Below are positions 62,070-64,000 of a stretch of 64,000 bases of DNA, in pieces. The first letter of the stretch is position 1. Every line of letters begins with the position of its first letter. Location of the stretch: positions 21,001 to 85,000 of the forward strand of contig JAVLUZ010000565.1 in the NCBI GenBank assembly GCA_036768485.1, written 5' to 3'. The notes beneath the pieces were generated by a model. It made no database searches. It was not told the DNA's origin and saw nothing but the letters and a program-made list of their open reading frames with translations. This DNA comes from Mermis nigrescens. Lineage: Eukaryota > Nematoda > Enoplea > Mermithida > Mermithidae. The position numbers were made by a program, and so were the translations under genes.

Positions 62070-63032
62070 TTAATTGAACCCATGGCAACAGCTCCTGTTA
62101 TCGTAGTTCGCTTTTAAATCTTTGCAATATTCTTCAGCAGTTTGACAGGCAAAAACAAACTGTTCACTCGTTTCTACAAGTCCAGCTCGATATCTTCTGA
62201 GCTTTTTTACGATATGTGAGGCATCAACAAGTCCGCCACTGTTCAGTCGCAAAATATTAGTCAAAATATCGAATAATATGTAAGTGCCACTACGACCAAT
62301 GCCCGCGCTGCAATGTATAAGAACTGGACGTGAAATTTGGGAGTTTGGGGCGTAAAATTTAATAATAGCGTAAAATTTTAGAAAACAATAACTCTTTGGA
62401 ATAGACATGTCTGGCCAACAAGTGAAATGAAAATGATACATTTTTTGACAAATTTTTTCCATTGTTGAAACCACTCGGAATTCTCTGACTGTTAAGCAAT
62501 CGTCCTTTTGTATTATTGTCGAGCAAGCGCTTAATCCTGCAGATACAGCTTCAAAATCGCCATTGTCTGAGGTCCAATATTTGAAGCACTTTTCTTCCTT
62601 ATCAGCCGGAGACTGCAAATCGGTTAGCATCACAATCATTTGAATCCTCTGTTGCCACAGCATCAGCCAAAAATCCGAGCTTGTATGCTGCAAGGGGCCT
62701 TGCGAAACTACGTACATCGGAATATCGTGACTGATAATAAAATCTTTGGGGTTAACATAACTCGCATTTATATAAAACAAATCTTTGCAATTTTTTACGA
62801 CTTTCACTGTATTCCAGTCGTACGGTAAAATGGACGAAAAACGATTTTTTGACAAATTTTCTGGCATTTTGCCCGCATTTGTTGACAACCTGTGATCGGC
62901 TAAACGCAGCGAGTTGAATGCCATCAAATCAGCATTTAGACGAATCTCCTTTTCATTTTTCTGTTGATGTTTACCGTTAGCGAATAAATTAGGTTGCTCC
63001 ATCGGCGTCTTTAAAACGTCGCTAAACATCAT
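62070..63032 (-). CDS. Protein tyrosine phosphatase, single-domain, intronless
   Basis: A 320-residue open frame, ATG to TAA, filled by one classical PTP domain that removes phosphate from phosphotyrosine. Motifs in order: KNRFSSILPYD (62-72, phosphotyrosine loop), YINASYV (87-93), YVVSQGP (107-113), FWLMLW (121-126), KCFKYW (148-153), WPD loop with acid Asp208, the signature HCSAGIGRSG with nucleophile Cys241 and Arg247, and Gln291 of the Q loop. All catalytic residues are present. WPD is followed by M-S-I-P instead of the common H-G-V-P. About 60 residues precede the domain, with no membrane or targeting segment, so a cytosolic enzyme. Lack of introns next to intron-rich neighbours suggests a retrocopy or a member of an intron-poor PTP family such as those expanded in nematode germ lines. 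Convergent with PACRG. Confidence 0.9.
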   Translation of the reverse strand: MMFSDVLKTPMEQPNLFANGKHQQKNEKEIRLNADLMAFNSLRLADHRLSTNAGKMPENLSKNRFSSILPYDWNTVKVVKNCKDLFYINASYVNPKDFIISHDIPMYVVSQGPLQHTSSDFWLMLWQQRIQMIVMLTDLQSPADKEEKCFKYWTSDNGDFEAVSAGLSACSTIIQKDDCLTVREFRVVSTMEKICQKMYHFHFTCWPDMSIPKSYCFLKFYAIIKFYAPNSQISRPVLIHCSAGIGRSGTYILFDILTNILRLNSGGLVDASHIVKKLRRYRAGLVETSEQFVFACQTAEEYCKDLKANYDNRSCCHGFN

Positions 63033-64000
63033 GATTTCTTAATGCATATTTTTCTGTTTCATTCTAAATATTAGAGCTTGATGAAATTTTTGGTTGATTC
63101 TTTATCGGACTTTGTGCTGCAAATCGTTTTTTATTGCCAGGTTGCAAACTCTCATTTAGAAGAATATTAGAAAAATTAAAGAGGAGTCGGCTTGAAAGCT
63201 GCATATTATAAACATAAAAAAGTTTATTTTCTATACAAATTAAAAAACTGATATTACATTTTCATAATAATAATCAAATCATGTAGGTATGCAATGTTCG
63301 TATACAATAAATTAATGCTTTTTCATAAAAGGATCAATTTGGGAAAGGTTTCCTTTTTTAAAAAAATTATCGTAGGTAGGTACCCAGTGAAATATATTTT
63401 GTAGCTATATTGTCAACTTCTGAGAAAATCTGAATGAACTATTTGAAAGTTACTCCCCAAGAAAGCTCAATGTAAACGATTCAGAATACATAATACCTAT
63501 CAAACGTGAGCATTTTTCCGTCATAATATGTAGATACACCATGCAAAGTAAACCACTAAAGCAAATCGTATAACGTATTACAGTGAATATTTAATGAATT
63601 TCTTCGTATATTGGCAACGGGGCTAATGTGGGATGGCCAACGTACTTCTTCCATTTTATTATGATGCATGAGCAATTTTTTATTTGCGTAATTCTATCCG
63701 GCTTTGGGCACACAATGCGGTCATTAACATTTCAAAACATTCTAAAAACTTCTCCATCTTTGACCGGTTTCAAAAAGTTGAAAAAATTATACTGACGATG
63801 CACTTTCAGTACACTCGTGCATCAACATTATTTTGACATGCTTTTTTCAATCCTAAGTAGTTGTGCCAATGTGCCAATCAACGTTTACTGCAAAATGCGA
63901 TCGCAGCTAGTCTCCGACATTGCACTAATGTTTACTTTCGTTATCAGATCTGCGGCTTTAAATCATGGTCCAAGTCCGGTAAAGTTTAAAATCATTATTG
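63033..64000. other. Region upstream of the PTP gene
   Basis: 968 bp, AT-rich; PTP promoter by position. No exon, repeat family or RNA gene recognised. Confidence 0.5.

Overview
The window is animal nuclear DNA: AT-rich, with multi-exon genes, mostly GT-AG introns, and introns and spacers packed with small DNA transposons, fold-back elements and simple repeats. No bacterial operon, rRNA or tRNA was seen. Gene content (a MEGF6-like secreted EGF protein, an ALDH1-type aldehyde dehydrogenase, PACRG and a lone PTP domain) fits an invertebrate; the phylum cannot be fixed from the sequence.

Layout. (1) About 2897-26528, + strand: 3' part of a large EGF-repeat gene, 21 exons seen, 2 calcium-binding EGF domains, a 59-residue linker, 24 MEGF/laminin-type EGF domains and a short hydrophilic tail with stop. 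The exons join in one frame to about 1,199 residues; the 5' end (signal peptide, probably an EMI domain) is not in the window. (2) 26529-31272: repeat-filled spacer. (3) 31273-56868, + strand: a complete ALDH1-type gene, 11 exons, 488 residues, all catalytic residues present, introns up to 8.7 kb. (4) 57773-60579, + strand: PACRG, two exons, 209 residues. (5) 62070-63032, - strand: an intronless 320-residue protein tyrosine phosphatase. These genes are functionally unrelated; they are neighbours, not a pathway.

Most notable: four exon junctions in three genes, placed by protein homology and reading frame, do not fit GT-AG and are flanked by short direct repeats (agatat, ggct, agata, ttaaa). 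They may be a class of non-canonical, direct-repeat-bounded introns. The strongest is PACRG intron 1, where a conserved coding segment directly follows an in-frame stop with no AG acceptor between.

The repeats are also informative: several MITE families with 8-bp target duplications (hAT-like), a 2.2-kb hAT-like element with TAGGGATGG ends, a 1.4-kb fold-back with minisatellite arms and a coding-like loop, a pair of fold-backs whose loops lie in opposite orientations, a GC-rich fold-back, two ~1.9-kb copies of a repeat built on TGTAAACTTTACA units, and a tandem duplication that has created a potential new half-EGF exon.
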